DNA of 64,000 bases from Sphingomonadales bacterium UBA7471. Lineage in GTDB: Bacteria; Pseudomonadota; Alphaproteobacteria; Sphingomonadales; Sphingomonadaceae. A model generated the notes under the pieces. The model saw nothing but the letters and a program-made list of their open reading frames with translations. It was not told the DNA's origin and ran no database searches. This document shows positions 8,111 through 16,846 of the stretch, piece by piece (position 1 is the first letter of the stretch; the number at the start of each line of letters is the position of its first letter). The stretch is from assembly GCA_002479765.1 (NCBI GenBank), contig DLOZ01000004.1, forward strand, positions 46,690 to 110,689, given 5' to 3'. The position numbers were made by a program, and so were the translations under genes.

Positions 8111-8752
8111 ATGACGATGGAGGAAGAACCAAGAGCTGCTCTGGAACGGCTCATTTCGGAAAGCGGCGAAGATTTTGCCGGATTGTCGAAGCTGGTGGGT
8201 CGCAATCCGGCCTATATCCAGCAATTTATCAAGCGCGGAACGCCCAAGAAGTTGCCGGAGACCGAGCGCGGCATATTGGCCCGTTATTTTGGTGTTGATG
8301 AGGTTTTGTTGGGCAAATCCGCAGACGCTGAGGTGACGTCTGGAATTCGCCTCATTCCGAAGCTGGCCGTCGGCGCTTCTGCAGGTGCCGGGGCTATGCA
8401 CGATGGGGAGGCGCTTGCCGGCAAGATCGGCTTTGATGAAAAATGGCTGCGCAGGATGGGGCTTGATCCAGCCAAGCTCTCTCTCATCCGGGTGGACGGT
8501 GAATCGATGGCACCCACGCTGAACCATGGTGACGATATCATGGTCGATAACCGCGCGGCGGCCCAATCGGTGCGTGATGGCATCCATGTTATCCGGCTTG
8601 ATGATATGTTGATGGTAAAACGTCTGGCGCAAGGGCCGCGGGGGCGACTGTCGGTACTTTCCGACAACCCCAATTATCCGGACTGGCCAGATGTGGACGG
8701 CGCAACTGTTACCGTCATCGGCCGCGTGGTGTGGGCAGGGCGTCGGCTCTGA
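8111..8752 (+). CDS. S24-family (LexA/CI-like) transcriptional repressor
   Basis: Repressor of 213 residues with an N-terminal DNA-binding domain (about 5-70, FAGLSKLVGRNPAYIQQFIK as the turn-helix region) and a C-terminal peptidase S24 domain. The catalytic Ser lies in DGESMAPT (about residue 132) and the Lys in LMVKRL (about 170). The family either self-cleaves when stimulated by RecA filaments, like LexA and CI, or acts as a stable repressor. It is not the housekeeping LexA: the N-terminal domain differs from the LexA winged helix. Divergent from the two small genes with a LexA-like box, so it may cross-regulate them. Confidence 0.85.
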   Translation: MTMEEEPRAALERLISESGEDFAGLSKLVGRNPAYIQQFIKRGTPKKLPETERGILARYFGVDEVLLGKSADAEVTSGIRLIPKLAVGASAGAGAMHDGEALAGKIGFDEKWLRRMGLDPAKLSLIRVDGESMAPTLNHGDDIMVDNRAAAQSVRDGIHVIRLDDMLMVKRLAQGPRGRLSVLSDNPNYPDWPDVDGATVTVIGRVVWAGRRL

Positions 8753-8792
8753 AGGCTTGCCTCGCACGCATCAGTCCGCCACATAGTGCCAC

Positions 8793-9479
8793 ATGTCGAA
8801 CGTAACATCTGCTGCACCCAAAGCACCGCCCCTAAAAGCCGCCATCATTCCGGTGACGCCGCTTCAGCAAAATTGTACGCTGTTTTGGTGTACCGAAACG
8901 AACAAGGCGGCGCTCGTCGACCCGGGGGGTGATCTGGATAAGTTGAAAGCCGCGGTGGCGCAGACGGGGGTTGAGCTTGAAAAGCTATTGGTGACGCACG
9001 GCCATCTTGACCATTGCGGCCAGACCGGAATGCTCGCCAAAGAATTAGGCCTGCCGATTGAGGGCCCGCATGAAGAAGACCGCTTCTGGATTGCAAAGCT
9101 CGACGATGACGGCGCACGCTGGGGTATGGAAGCACATACGTTTGAGCCGGATCGCTGGCTGGTGGATGGCGACACGGTCACCGTGGGCAATCTAACGCTC
9201 GATGTTATTCATTGCCCCGGACATACGCCGGGGCACGTGATTTTTCATCACGCGCCCAGTCGTCTTGCAATTGTTGGTGACGTCTTGTTTCAGGGCTCTA
9301 TCGGCCGCACCGATTTTCCACGCGGGAACCACGCGGACCTCATCCATGCGATTACGACAAAGCTATGGCCGTTGGGGGATGATGTTACCTTCATCCCCGG
9401 TCACGGACCAACCAGCCAGTTCGGTTATGAGCGACAGCATAATGCATTTGTCGCCGATGACGTTCTGGCTGCCCGGTGA
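8793..9479 (+). CDS. MBL-fold metallo-hydrolase, YcbL/glyoxalase II-like
   Basis: Cytosolic metallo-beta-lactamase-fold protein of 228 residues. The metal-binding THGHLDHCG motif lies near residue 68, with further ligands in CPGHTPGHV, VGDVLFQGSIGRTD and the late PGHG. This arrangement fits the YcbL/type II glyoxalase branch, which hydrolyses thioesters such as S-lactoylglutathione. Exact substrate not determinable. The gene is followed at once by a convergent MAPEG gene. Confidence 0.85.
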   Translation: MSNVTSAAPKAPPLKAAIIPVTPLQQNCTLFWCTETNKAALVDPGGDLDKLKAAVAQTGVELEKLLVTHGHLDHCGQTGMLAKELGLPIEGPHEEDRFWIAKLDDDGARWGMEAHTFEPDRWLVDGDTVTVGNLTLDVIHCPGHTPGHVIFHHAPSRLAIVGDVLFQGSIGRTDFPRGNHADLIHAITTKLWPLGDDVTFIPGHGPTSQFGYERQHNAFVADDVLAAR

Positions 9480-9480
9480 G

Positions 9481-9879
9481 TTACAGCACCGCTGTGTAAA
9501 CGCGGGCGAGCGCCCATCCAGCGAGCCCGAGCAGCGTCAGCATGGAGGTCAGCGTGCCAACCATACGGCCTTTGCCCAATGCGCCGCCGTCCATGCCCAC
9601 ACCATGCGCAAGCCGGCCCACGATATACACGATGCCCAGGCCCCATAGCCAGTTGTTCGTGCCGCCTGTTGCCTCAAGTGCGGCAATCAAGACCAAGACA
9701 AATGGCGCGCTCTCAACGAAATTGGCATGCGCGCGCATCCGCCGGATAACAAATTCGCTGCCGCCATCGCCAATCGAAACGCTTTCTTTGGTCCGCGCTT
9801 GCCCACAGCGTATCATGAGCCAAATGTTCACCAAAGCGGCGCCTGCAGCGATGGTAAGGGTTACGGGTAAACTCAACAT
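9481..9879 (-). CDS. MAPEG family membrane protein
   Basis: Protein of 132 residues with four predicted membrane helices and the family's typical loop (RMRAHANFVESAPFVLVLIA), which resembles the glutathione/eicosanoid-metabolism membrane proteins. Bacterial members are often glutathione transferases. It sits tail-to-tail with the MBL hydrolase gene. A shared role in glutathione-based detoxification is possible but not shown. Confidence 0.85.
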   Translation of the reverse strand: MLSLPVTLTIAAGAALVNIWLMIRCGQARTKESVSIGDGGSEFVIRRMRAHANFVESAPFVLVLIAALEATGGTNNWLWGLGIVYIVGRLAHGVGMDGGALGKGRMVGTLTSMLTLLGLAGWALARVYTAVL

Positions 9880-10076
9880 ATATACTCTCCCTGTTTGTCT
9901 GGCGAGCTTATCTGCTATCTCACGGGTTGCAAAGCCCAGAAAAAGAAGTATAGCGCGCGGCTCACACAGACATGTGCGGTTGACTTAGGCTGATTCTGGC
10001 GATTGCTTGCCATGACGACCTCTTTCGCCTAGCATGGCCTAGAACTTATTGATTTTGAAATGGAACAGGTGCCGAG

Positions 10077-10253
10077 ATGGCTGTCCCCAAAAGAAAAACA
10101 TCCCCTTCAAAGCGCGGCATGCGTCGTAGCCATGATTCGCTGACTGTTGCAGCATATCAAGAATGCCCAAATTGCGGCGAACTGAAGCGTCCGCATCACC
10201 TGTGTGATGCGTGTGGCCATTATAATGGCCGCGAAGTGGTTGCAGTCGCCTGA
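10077..10253 (+). CDS. rpmF: 50S ribosomal protein L32
   Basis: L32 of 58 residues starting MAVPKRKTSPSKRGMRRSHD, which is diagnostic. It carries a zinc ribbon, CPNCGE followed by CDACG. It is the first gene of the conserved rpmF-plsX-fabH-ihfA cluster, ending 23 bases before plsX. A TTGACT hexamer at 9980 could be the -35 of its promoter, but the matching -10 is weak. Confidence 0.97.
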   Translation: MAVPKRKTSPSKRGMRRSHDSLTVAAYQECPNCGELKRPHHLCDACGHYNGREVVAVA

Positions 10254-10276
10254 TCCTTCCTAAAGGAGAATAATAG

Positions 10277-11302
10277 GTGTCCACGAAACCGCGTATCGCC
10301 ATAGACGCGATGGGCGGTGACGAGGGCGTACCTGTTATGGTTGCAGGTGCGGCGTTGGCGCGGCACCGGCACGAAAGTTTCAACTTTCTTTTGGTTGGGG
10401 ATGAAGTCCGCATCAAAGCGGCGCTTGATCAACACCCCAATCTGCGCGCTGCCTCCGAAATCCTGCACACCGACGATGTCGTAACTGCGGATGACAAGGT
10501 CAGCGCAGCTTTGCGCAAGGCCAAGACCAGCTCCATGGGCATGGCGATAAACGCCGTGAAAACCGGAGAAGCCAGTGCTGCAGTCAGCGCAGGCAATACC
10601 GGCGCGCTGATGGCCACCGCAAAGCTAGCCTTACGGACCATGCCCGGCATCGACCGGCCAGCGCTTTCTGCGCTTTTACCGACGCTGGAAGACACCGACG
10701 TGGTGATGCTCGATCTGGGCGCAAACACCGAGTGCGAAGCGAAAAACCTGGTTCAGTTCGCCATCATGGGCGCGGCCTATTCCCGCATCATTTTCGGTTT
10801 TGACCGCCCGCGGGTTCGGCTTTTGAACATTGGCACAGAAGAAATGAAGGGCACCGATCAGCTACGCGATGCGGCCTTGCATCTGCGCAATGCGACGGGT
10901 CTGCACATGGATTTTCAGGGATTTGTCGAGGCAGATAAAATCAACCGCGGCGAATGCGATGTCGTCGTTTGCGATGGCTTCACGGGAAATATCGCGCTGA
11001 AGTCGATTGAGGGCACTGCCCGGTTCGTGACCGATCTGCTGCGCCGCGCGTTTACAAGCTCATTGCGGTCAAAATTCGGCTTTCTGGTGTCGCGCCCCGC
11101 GACCGAGTTGCTGCGCCATCATCTTGACCCCAATAATCACAATGGCGCCGTGTTCATGGGGCTGAACGGTGTCGTCGTAAAAAGTCATGGAAGTGCGACC
11201 GTGAAGGGCGTGGCTAACGCAGTAGAAGTCGCCGCGCGGTTGGTGGAAGAAGATATTACGGCGCGCATCACGCAAGATCTGGCGCGGGTGCAGGCGGAAT
11301 GA
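10277..11302 (+). CDS. plsX: Phosphate acyltransferase PlsX
   Basis: Makes acyl-phosphate from acyl-ACP for phospholipid synthesis. The 341-residue protein has the usual N-terminus (IAIDAMGGDEG) and the conserved SAGNTGALMA and LGANTECEAKNLVQFA segments. It starts with GTG, preceded by AAAGGAG at good spacing. Its stop overlaps the fabH start (ATGA), so phospholipid and fatty-acid initiation enzymes are translationally coupled. Confidence 0.96.
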   Translation: MSTKPRIAIDAMGGDEGVPVMVAGAALARHRHESFNFLLVGDEVRIKAALDQHPNLRAASEILHTDDVVTADDKVSAALRKAKTSSMGMAINAVKTGEASAAVSAGNTGALMATAKLALRTMPGIDRPALSALLPTLEDTDVVMLDLGANTECEAKNLVQFAIMGAAYSRIIFGFDRPRVRLLNIGTEEMKGTDQLRDAALHLRNATGLHMDFQGFVEADKINRGECDVVVCDGFTGNIALKSIEGTARFVTDLLRRAFTSSLRSKFGFLVSRPATELLRHHLDPNNHNGAVFMGLNGVVVKSHGSATVKGVANAVEVAARLVEEDITARITQDLARVQAE

Positions 11303-12267
11303 CGGCTGCGACCCTTCATGCCGTCATCAAAGGCACAGGGTCCGCGCTTCCGCGCAACCGGGTATCAAACGCCGAACTTGCAGCCAAAGTCGACACGACG
11401 GACGAATGGATTACCGAACGCACCGGTATCAAATTTCGCCATATCGCTGAACCCGATGAAACGACATCCAGCCTTGCGATAGAGGCGTCGCGCAACGCGC
11501 TTGAGGCGGCGAATATGGCCGCGTCCGACATTGATCTGATTATTTTGGCGACCGCCACTCCCGACCAGACATTCCCTGCATCGGCCACCATCGTCCAGCA
11601 TGCGCTTGGCTGCAATGGCGGTGTGGCCTTTGATGTCGCTGCCGTGTGTTCAGGGTTTCTGTACGCATTTTCCGTGGCGGAAAGCATGATCCGCGCAGGA
11701 TCGGCGCGTAACGCATTGGTCATTGGCGCAGAAACCTTCAGCCGCATCTTGGACTGGGAAGACCGCACAACCTGCGTACTTTTTGGGGATGGTGCCGGCG
11801 CAGTCGTCCTGTCAGGCGAAGTCGGAGCGCGCGGTGCCTTGGCCACCAAGCTGCATGCCGACGGCCAGCATAATGAATTATTATATGTCGACGGCGGCCC
11901 ATCGACGACTGGAACGGTTGGCAAGTTGCGCATGAAGGGCCGCGAAGTGTTTCGCCACGCGGTCACGAACCTGACCAGCGTATTGTACGAAGTTCTTGAG
12001 GAAGCAGAACTCACGCCTGCCGATGTCGATTGGGTCGTCCCGCATCAGGCAAATGCCCGCATCATTGAAGCGACGGCCAAGAAACTTGGGCTCGACGCCG
12101 ACAAAGTTGTTCTGACGGTCGACCAGCATGCAAATACCTCTGCCGCCTCTGTTCCGCTTGCCCTTGACGTCGCCGTGCGGGACGGCAGGATTAAAGCCGG
12201 AGATGTCATTGTGATCGAGGCAATGGGCGGCGGTTTTACATGGGGCGCTTCTGTCGTTCGCATGTAA
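11299..12267 (+). CDS. fabH: 3-oxoacyl-ACP synthase III
   Basis: Starts fatty acid synthesis by condensing acetyl-CoA with malonyl-ACP. The 322-residue protein holds the catalytic triad: Cys117 in AAVCSGFLYAF, His about 249 in PHQANARI and Asn about 278 in NTSAAS. GGGFTWGA closes the protein as expected. Overlaps plsX by four bases. Confidence 0.96.
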   Translation: MTAATLHAVIKGTGSALPRNRVSNAELAAKVDTTDEWITERTGIKFRHIAEPDETTSSLAIEASRNALEAANMAASDIDLIILATATPDQTFPASATIVQHALGCNGGVAFDVAAVCSGFLYAFSVAESMIRAGSARNALVIGAETFSRILDWEDRTTCVLFGDGAGAVVLSGEVGARGALATKLHADGQHNELLYVDGGPSTTGTVGKLRMKGREVFRHAVTNLTSVLYEVLEEAELTPADVDWVVPHQANARIIEATAKKLGLDADKVVLTVDQHANTSAASVPLALDVAVRDGRIKAGDVIVIEAMGGGFTWGASVVRM

Positions 12268-12288
12268 GCGATTTCCAACGATCGCCGT

Positions 12289-12316
12289 TTTACAATTGAA
12301 AATTCTGCTGTATATT
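12289..12316 (+). promoter_or_regulatory. Likely promoter of ihfA
   Basis: TTTACA at 12289-12294 and TATATT at 12311-12316, spaced 16 bases, in the short gap after fabH. It gives a leader of about 30 bases before the ihfA ATG at 12354, with CCGGAG as the ribosome site. This would let ihfA be expressed separately from fabH. Confidence 0.5.
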
Positions 12317-12353
12317 GCGGGATTAGGGGTGGCCGTACATCCGGAGACCGTAA

Positions 12354-12644
12354 ATGGCAGACACAGGAACATTAACGCGCGCCGATCTGGCGGACATTCT
12401 CAATCGTCAAATCGGTTTGTCGCGTGCTGACGCGGCATTGATGATTGAGTCTATTCTCGATCATATGACGACCGCTGTGCTTGATGGCGAAAATGTAAAG
12501 ATATCCGGTTTTGGCACCTTTGTTTTGCGTGATAAAGGCCAGCGGGTAGGGCGTAATCCCAAAACGGGTGTGGAAGTGCCCATAACGCCGCGTCGGGTCC
12601 TGACATTTCGGGCCAGCCAAGGCATGCGTCAAAAGGTCAAATAA
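12354..12644 (+). CDS. ihfA: Integration host factor subunit alpha
   Basis: DNA-bending protein of 96 residues acting as a heterodimer with IhfB in transcription and recombination. The HU/IHF hallmarks are present: VKISGFGTFVLRDKGQRVGR and the beta-arm NPKTGVEVPITPRRVLTF. Position after fabH and before a MerR-type gene is conserved in alphaproteobacteria. Confidence 0.95.
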   Translation: MADTGTLTRADLADILNRQIGLSRADAALMIESILDHMTTAVLDGENVKISGFGTFVLRDKGQRVGRNPKTGVEVPITPRRVLTFRASQGMRQKVK

Positions 12645-12650
12645 CCCATC

Positions 12651-13010
12651 ATGGTTGAAAAATCGGCGGACGCATTTCGAACCATTGGTGAGATGGCGCA
12701 GATTTTGGGCGTGCGGACGCATATTTTGCGTTATTGGGAAGAGCAATTTCCGATGCTGAAACCACTGACCCGCGCGGGTGGACGCCGTCTATATCGACCG
12801 GATGACGTGGCCTTGCTGCACACTATCCACCGGTTGCTCTATAGCGAGGGATATACGGTCAAAGGCGCCAGACGCTTTTTGGAAACAGGTGACGTTCCTG
12901 CCCCAGCGCCGGTTGCTGCATCAGCCCCCGCTGCCACTGGTCCACAGTTTGATATTTCGGCGCTTCGGGCCATTCGCGATAGGCTCGCATCCGCGCTCGC
13001 CGCGGCGTAA
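12651..13010 (+). CDS. MerR family transcriptional regulator
   Basis: Protein of 119 residues with an N-terminal MerR winged helix (FRTIGEMAQILGVRTHILRY, then GGRRLYRPDDVALL). The C-terminal part is short and alanine/proline-rich, without metal-binding cysteines. This is the usual alphaproteobacterial MerR partner of ihfA, 6 bases downstream. Its effector and targets are unknown. Confidence 0.92.
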   Translation: MVEKSADAFRTIGEMAQILGVRTHILRYWEEQFPMLKPLTRAGGRRLYRPDDVALLHTIHRLLYSEGYTVKGARRFLETGDVPAPAPVAASAPAATGPQFDISALRAIRDRLASALAAA

Positions 13011-13012
13011 TT

Positions 13013-13534
13013 TCAAATAAGCGTCCGCGCGTACACCATATCGCGAAACGGGACGTCTCCGACCATGAAGACGGTATTTCCAATCGCGGCAAAACCGGCG
13101 CGCTCATAAAAAGCGACCGCTTTTTCGTTGTTTTCGTACACCGCCAACAGCATGCGTTTTGCGCGACGCTCCGCCGCAATGGCAAAGGCTTGCTCAAGCA
13201 ATTGTCGGCCATTTCCGCCACCTTGCCACGGTCCAAGCAAATAAATGCGTTTTAACTCAATATCCCCATCCTGTTGCAGACCTGGGTGCGATGGCGGGGT
13301 TATCATGGCGTAGCCGACGGGCGCGCCGAGCGGTGTCTCACCCATCACGATATCGACACCGGGCTGCGCCAAGGCATTGGCATAATATTCCGGGCTATGC
13401 TCGGTACGCAAATGCGCGACAAGTGGTTGGCCGGGATGGTCAAAGGCGAAGGTCGCAAGGAATGTTGCCGATCCCAGAAGCGCCAGCGCATCCGCGTCAT
13501 GCACGCCTGCTTTACGCCAAATTACGGGAGTCAT
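13013..13534 (-). CDS. GNAT family N-acetyltransferase
   Basis: Acetyltransferase of 173 residues; the acetyl-CoA-binding segment is IYLLGPWQGGGNGRQLLEQA, followed by the C-terminal NNEKAVAFYERAGF signature. Substrate unknown. Its start overlaps the stop of the SixA-like gene (ATGA), so it is the last gene of a coupled three-gene operon with the helicase. Confidence 0.85.
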   Translation of the reverse strand: MTPVIWRKAGVHDADALALLGSATFLATFAFDHPGQPLVAHLRTEHSPEYYANALAQPGVDIVMGETPLGAPVGYAMITPPSHPGLQQDGDIELKRIYLLGPWQGGGNGRQLLEQAFAIAAERRAKRMLLAVYENNEKAVAFYERAGFAAIGNTVFMVGDVPFRDMVYARTLI

Positions 13535-14076
13535 CCGTCTTCCGGGCCGAGATCGGGATCAAGATCGCGCGGTCGGATGAAATGCGTCAGCTGCCCGCAC
13601 GACCGCTCAACATTCGCCCAATGGTCGATATTCAGTTCCATACGCGCAATGGCGGCGGTGGGATATTTTTCCCAAACAAGGTCGCGCAATGGCGACGTGC
13701 CATCATCGGGGCAAAGATCGAAAACCAGATCTTCCATGCCGGGATTATGTCCGACCATCAGCAGGTTCTTATGTTCGTCCGACTGGTCACGCAGCACGTC
13801 CATCAACGTGGCCGATGATGCCAAATATATGCGGCGGTCCCAATGCGGGTCCATGCGCCCACCCGTACCCTTCACAAACTGGTCAATCGTGTCGATCACG
13901 CGCACAGCAGGGCTGGCAACGACATGGTCGAAAACCAGACCGTTCCGCTTCACCCATGTGCCCATCGTGACGGCAGCCTTCTCGCCGCGTTTATTCAACG
14001 GGCGGTCAAAGTCCCGCGGCACCGAGTCATCCCAGCTCGATTTTGCATGACGGAATAATGTGAGCGTGAACGTCAA
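13531..14076 (-). CDS. SixA-like histidine phosphatase
   Basis: Phosphoglycerate-mutase-fold phosphatase of 181 residues, with the phospho-accepting His10 in LFRHAKSSW and a second catalytic His in VGHNPGMEDL. SixA in E. coli dephosphorylates phosphohistidine on signalling proteins; targets here are unknown. Four-base overlaps link it to the helicase gene upstream and the GNAT gene downstream. Confidence 0.85.
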   Translation of the reverse strand: MTFTLTLFRHAKSSWDDSVPRDFDRPLNKRGEKAAVTMGTWVKRNGLVFDHVVASPAVRVIDTIDQFVKGTGGRMDPHWDRRIYLASSATLMDVLRDQSDEHKNLLMVGHNPGMEDLVFDLCPDDGTSPLRDLVWEKYPTAAIARMELNIDHWANVERSCGQLTHFIRPRDLDPDLGPEDG

Positions 14077-16808
14077 AACGGGTTGCTTTCATCGAGACTG
14101 ATTTTGACGTCCTGCCGCAATTTTTCATCCGGCGAAAGGCCTGTTTTCACAGAAGCGACTGCCTCAGCCAACGTCACCCTTCGCACAGGCGTCCCTGGCG
14201 GAAAAGCGGTCAGCAGGCGGCTGGGCACGGCGGACGACAGCAGAACAAAATGCCCCTTGTCGTCTGCGCTGCGGATCAGGCGGCCAAATGCCTGCGCCAT
14301 TTTTGCGCGGATGATGCGGTCATCAAAATCAATGCCGCCATTTTTGAGGCGACGGGCGCGGTGCAATATGTCCGGACGCGGCCACGGTATCTGTTCCATG
14401 ATGACAAGGCGCAGCGAATGCCCCGGCACATCTACGCCGTCGCGCAAGGCATCTGTACCCAGCAGGCTGGCGTGCGGATCATCCCGGAAAATGTCGACCA
14501 AGGTTCCGGTGTCAATCGGGTCGACATGTTGCGCATAGAGCGGCAGGCCATCACGCGCCAAACGGTCGGCGATGCGCGCATAGGTTGATCGCAAGCGCCG
14601 AATGGCCGTGAACAGGCCAAGGACGCCGCCGCCCGATGCCGTGATCAGCGCGGAATATGCCCCCGCCAACGCCGCAGCATCGCCCTTTTTAATGTCCGTG
14701 ACGATTAAGACCTCTGCCTGCGCGGTATAGTCAAAGGGGCTGGTCGCAGAAAAATGCGTCGCGGGCTTATCCAAATGCAACGCGCCTGTGCGGGCCTCCG
14801 CATTTTTCCAGTCGCCGCCACTGCGCAAGGTTGCGGATGTGGCAAGAACGCCGTGGCTTGGTTTCAGGACGATGTCCGCGACGGGTTTCATCGGGTCAAG
14901 CCAACGCCGGTGCATACCGATATCCATTTCGCGACCTTCGAACCTGTCAATGGCGAGCCAATCGACAAATTCGGGGTCCACCGGGCCTACTGCGCGCGCC
15001 AGCATCGATATCCATGCGCGGACCGTATCAATCCGCCAGCTTAAGCTCGCCATAGCGCCCTCAACGCGGGCTCTGGCGCTGCCATCAAGCCAATCGGGGG
15101 GATCGGACACCATCGCCTCAAGCCGCTGCCCCAGCACTGTCAGAGGACGCGCCAGCGCCTCCAGCGCTACGGCTGCGTCTGCGGCGGCATCGACAACCGC
15201 GGCGTCGGGATCAGCCAGTTCGGTTTCCAGACCATAGCCGCCTTCGGTGGCATTGGTTTCATCGCGGGCAAACACCATCGCGCGAACCGCCGCCAAAAAC
15301 CGTTCAATGGGGCCCGAGGGCGCGCCTTCTGCCAACCGCGCCAGCCAACCATCGCCGGGCAACGCTTCGGCCGCCATTCGTGCCATTTCGATGGCAAGGC
15401 CGCCTTCTTCATCATAAGAGGCAACATCGGCGAGGCGCGCCGACAAACCACGGCGCCGGCCGCGGGCTTTGCCTTCGGGGCCGATCACCCAGCGGCGCAG
15501 CTCGATAGTTTCTTGGCCGGTGAGCGCTGCTGCAAACATCGAATCCGCAGCATCAAACAAATGATGGCCCTCGTCGAAAATGATGCGGCTTGGGCGGTTG
15601 AGTTCATCACGACCGCGCGCGGCATTGACCATCATCAGCGCATGATTGGCGATAACAATTTCGGCCTGAACCGATGATCGGGACGCGCGTTCGATGAAGC
15701 ATTTTTTGTAATGCGGACATCCGGCATAAATACACTCGCCGCGCCGGTCGGTGAGCGCGGTCGACCCGTTGCGCCGGAACAATGTCGGCAACCATCCGGG
15801 CAAATCGCCGCCAATCATGTCCCCGTCGTTCGAATACGCGGCCCAGCGCGCCACGAGATGTGCGAGGATCGCCGCACGTCCGGCAAAGCCGCCTTGCAAC
15901 GCATCTTCAAGGTTCAGCAGGCACAGATAATTTTCGCGGCCCTTGCGGACAACCACCTTGGATTTGAAGGTGTCATAGTCCGGATAAATACGCTGTGCTT
16001 CGCGGACCAATTGGCGTTGCAACGCCTTGGTAAAGGTTGAAATCCAAACGGTCCCGTCCGCTGCCGTCGCCCAAAGGCTGGCGGGTGCAAGATAACCAAG
16101 CGTCTTGCCAATTCCGGTCCCGGCCTCAGCCAGTAACATATTCGGTTCGCCTTTGCGCGTGCGGGGCGCAAAAATCTCGGCTGCGGCTTGTGCAAAATCG
16201 CGCTGCCCCTGCCGTGTTTCGGCAGAACCGCCAACAAGCGATGCCAGCCGTTGCTGCACGGCTTCGGCACCAAGGGTGACAACGCGCGGCGGTGTGCGGG
16301 GTGGTGCTTCCTCCCATTCAGGCAAGCGACTGAACAGCCAGCGTTCGGGCTTTTCGGGTTTTTTCAATCGCGACAAAATCAGGTTGGACCATGGCCAACG
16401 CAGCCGCATCAACGCTTGCGCTGCGTCCCAAGCACCCTCTCGCTCTGCCCAGTCCGGCGCATCAAGAACGCCAAGCAAAGTGCGCGCAGCCACAAGCAGA
16501 AATTGCGGGACCTCCTGATCCGTCGTCGGCGGCGTAATGCCCAAAGCCTTGGCCATGCCTTTTGGCGTCGGAACTGCAAAGCGGGCAGGATATACGAACG
16601 CGAACAGTTCCAGCAGGTCGAGGCCCGATAAATCCGGATAGCCAAGCCGTTGTGCCACCAACGGGGCATTCAGCATGACCATCGGCGTTTCCGCCGCACG
16701 GCCAGCCGCTTCGCCTTTCCCGACGGTTGTTACCTGACCATCGATGGAACCCACCCATATGCCGGCATGGCTTGCATGGAGCGCAGGAAAGGCTAGGGGA
16801 GTGTCCAT
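14073..16808 (-). CDS. DinG/XPD-like ATP-dependent DNA helicase with iron-sulfur cluster
   Basis: Superfamily 2 helicase of 911 residues, probably 5'-3', for DNA repair or resolving replication obstacles. Walker A (AGTGIGKT) lies near residue 227 and the DEAH-type box (FDEGHHLFD) near 408. Between them four cysteines (one in ENYLCLLN about 297, three in ECIYAGCPHYKKC about 355-369) match the 4Fe-4S domain of XPD/DinG. The conserved C-terminal helicase motifs include GTDALRDGVDVPG and QAFGRLIR. I chose the ATG at 16808 because longer in-frame extensions would run into the divergent lysK start. It leads an operon with the phosphatase and GNAT genes. Confidence 0.9.
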   Translation of the reverse strand: MDTPLAFPALHASHAGIWVGSIDGQVTTVGKGEAAGRAAETPMVMLNAPLVAQRLGYPDLSGLDLLELFAFVYPARFAVPTPKGMAKALGITPPTTDQEVPQFLLVAARTLLGVLDAPDWAEREGAWDAAQALMRLRWPWSNLILSRLKKPEKPERWLFSRLPEWEEAPPRTPPRVVTLGAEAVQQRLASLVGGSAETRQGQRDFAQAAAEIFAPRTRKGEPNMLLAEAGTGIGKTLGYLAPASLWATAADGTVWISTFTKALQRQLVREAQRIYPDYDTFKSKVVVRKGRENYLCLLNLEDALQGGFAGRAAILAHLVARWAAYSNDGDMIGGDLPGWLPTLFRRNGSTALTDRRGECIYAGCPHYKKCFIERASRSSVQAEIVIANHALMMVNAARGRDELNRPSRIIFDEGHHLFDAADSMFAAALTGQETIELRRWVIGPEGKARGRRRGLSARLADVASYDEEGGLAIEMARMAAEALPGDGWLARLAEGAPSGPIERFLAAVRAMVFARDETNATEGGYGLETELADPDAAVVDAAADAAVALEALARPLTVLGQRLEAMVSDPPDWLDGSARARVEGAMASLSWRIDTVRAWISMLARAVGPVDPEFVDWLAIDRFEGREMDIGMHRRWLDPMKPVADIVLKPSHGVLATSATLRSGGDWKNAEARTGALHLDKPATHFSATSPFDYTAQAEVLIVTDIKKGDAAALAGAYSALITASGGGVLGLFTAIRRLRSTYARIADRLARDGLPLYAQHVDPIDTGTLVDIFRDDPHASLLGTDALRDGVDVPGHSLRLVIMEQIPWPRPDILHRARRLKNGGIDFDDRIIRAKMAQAFGRLIRSADDKGHFVLLSSAVPSRLLTAFPPGTPVRRVTLAEAVASVKTGLSPDEKLRQDVKISLDESNPF

Positions 16809-16846
16809 AACATCTGATAGTCGTATTTGGAACGAAAGAGCAACAC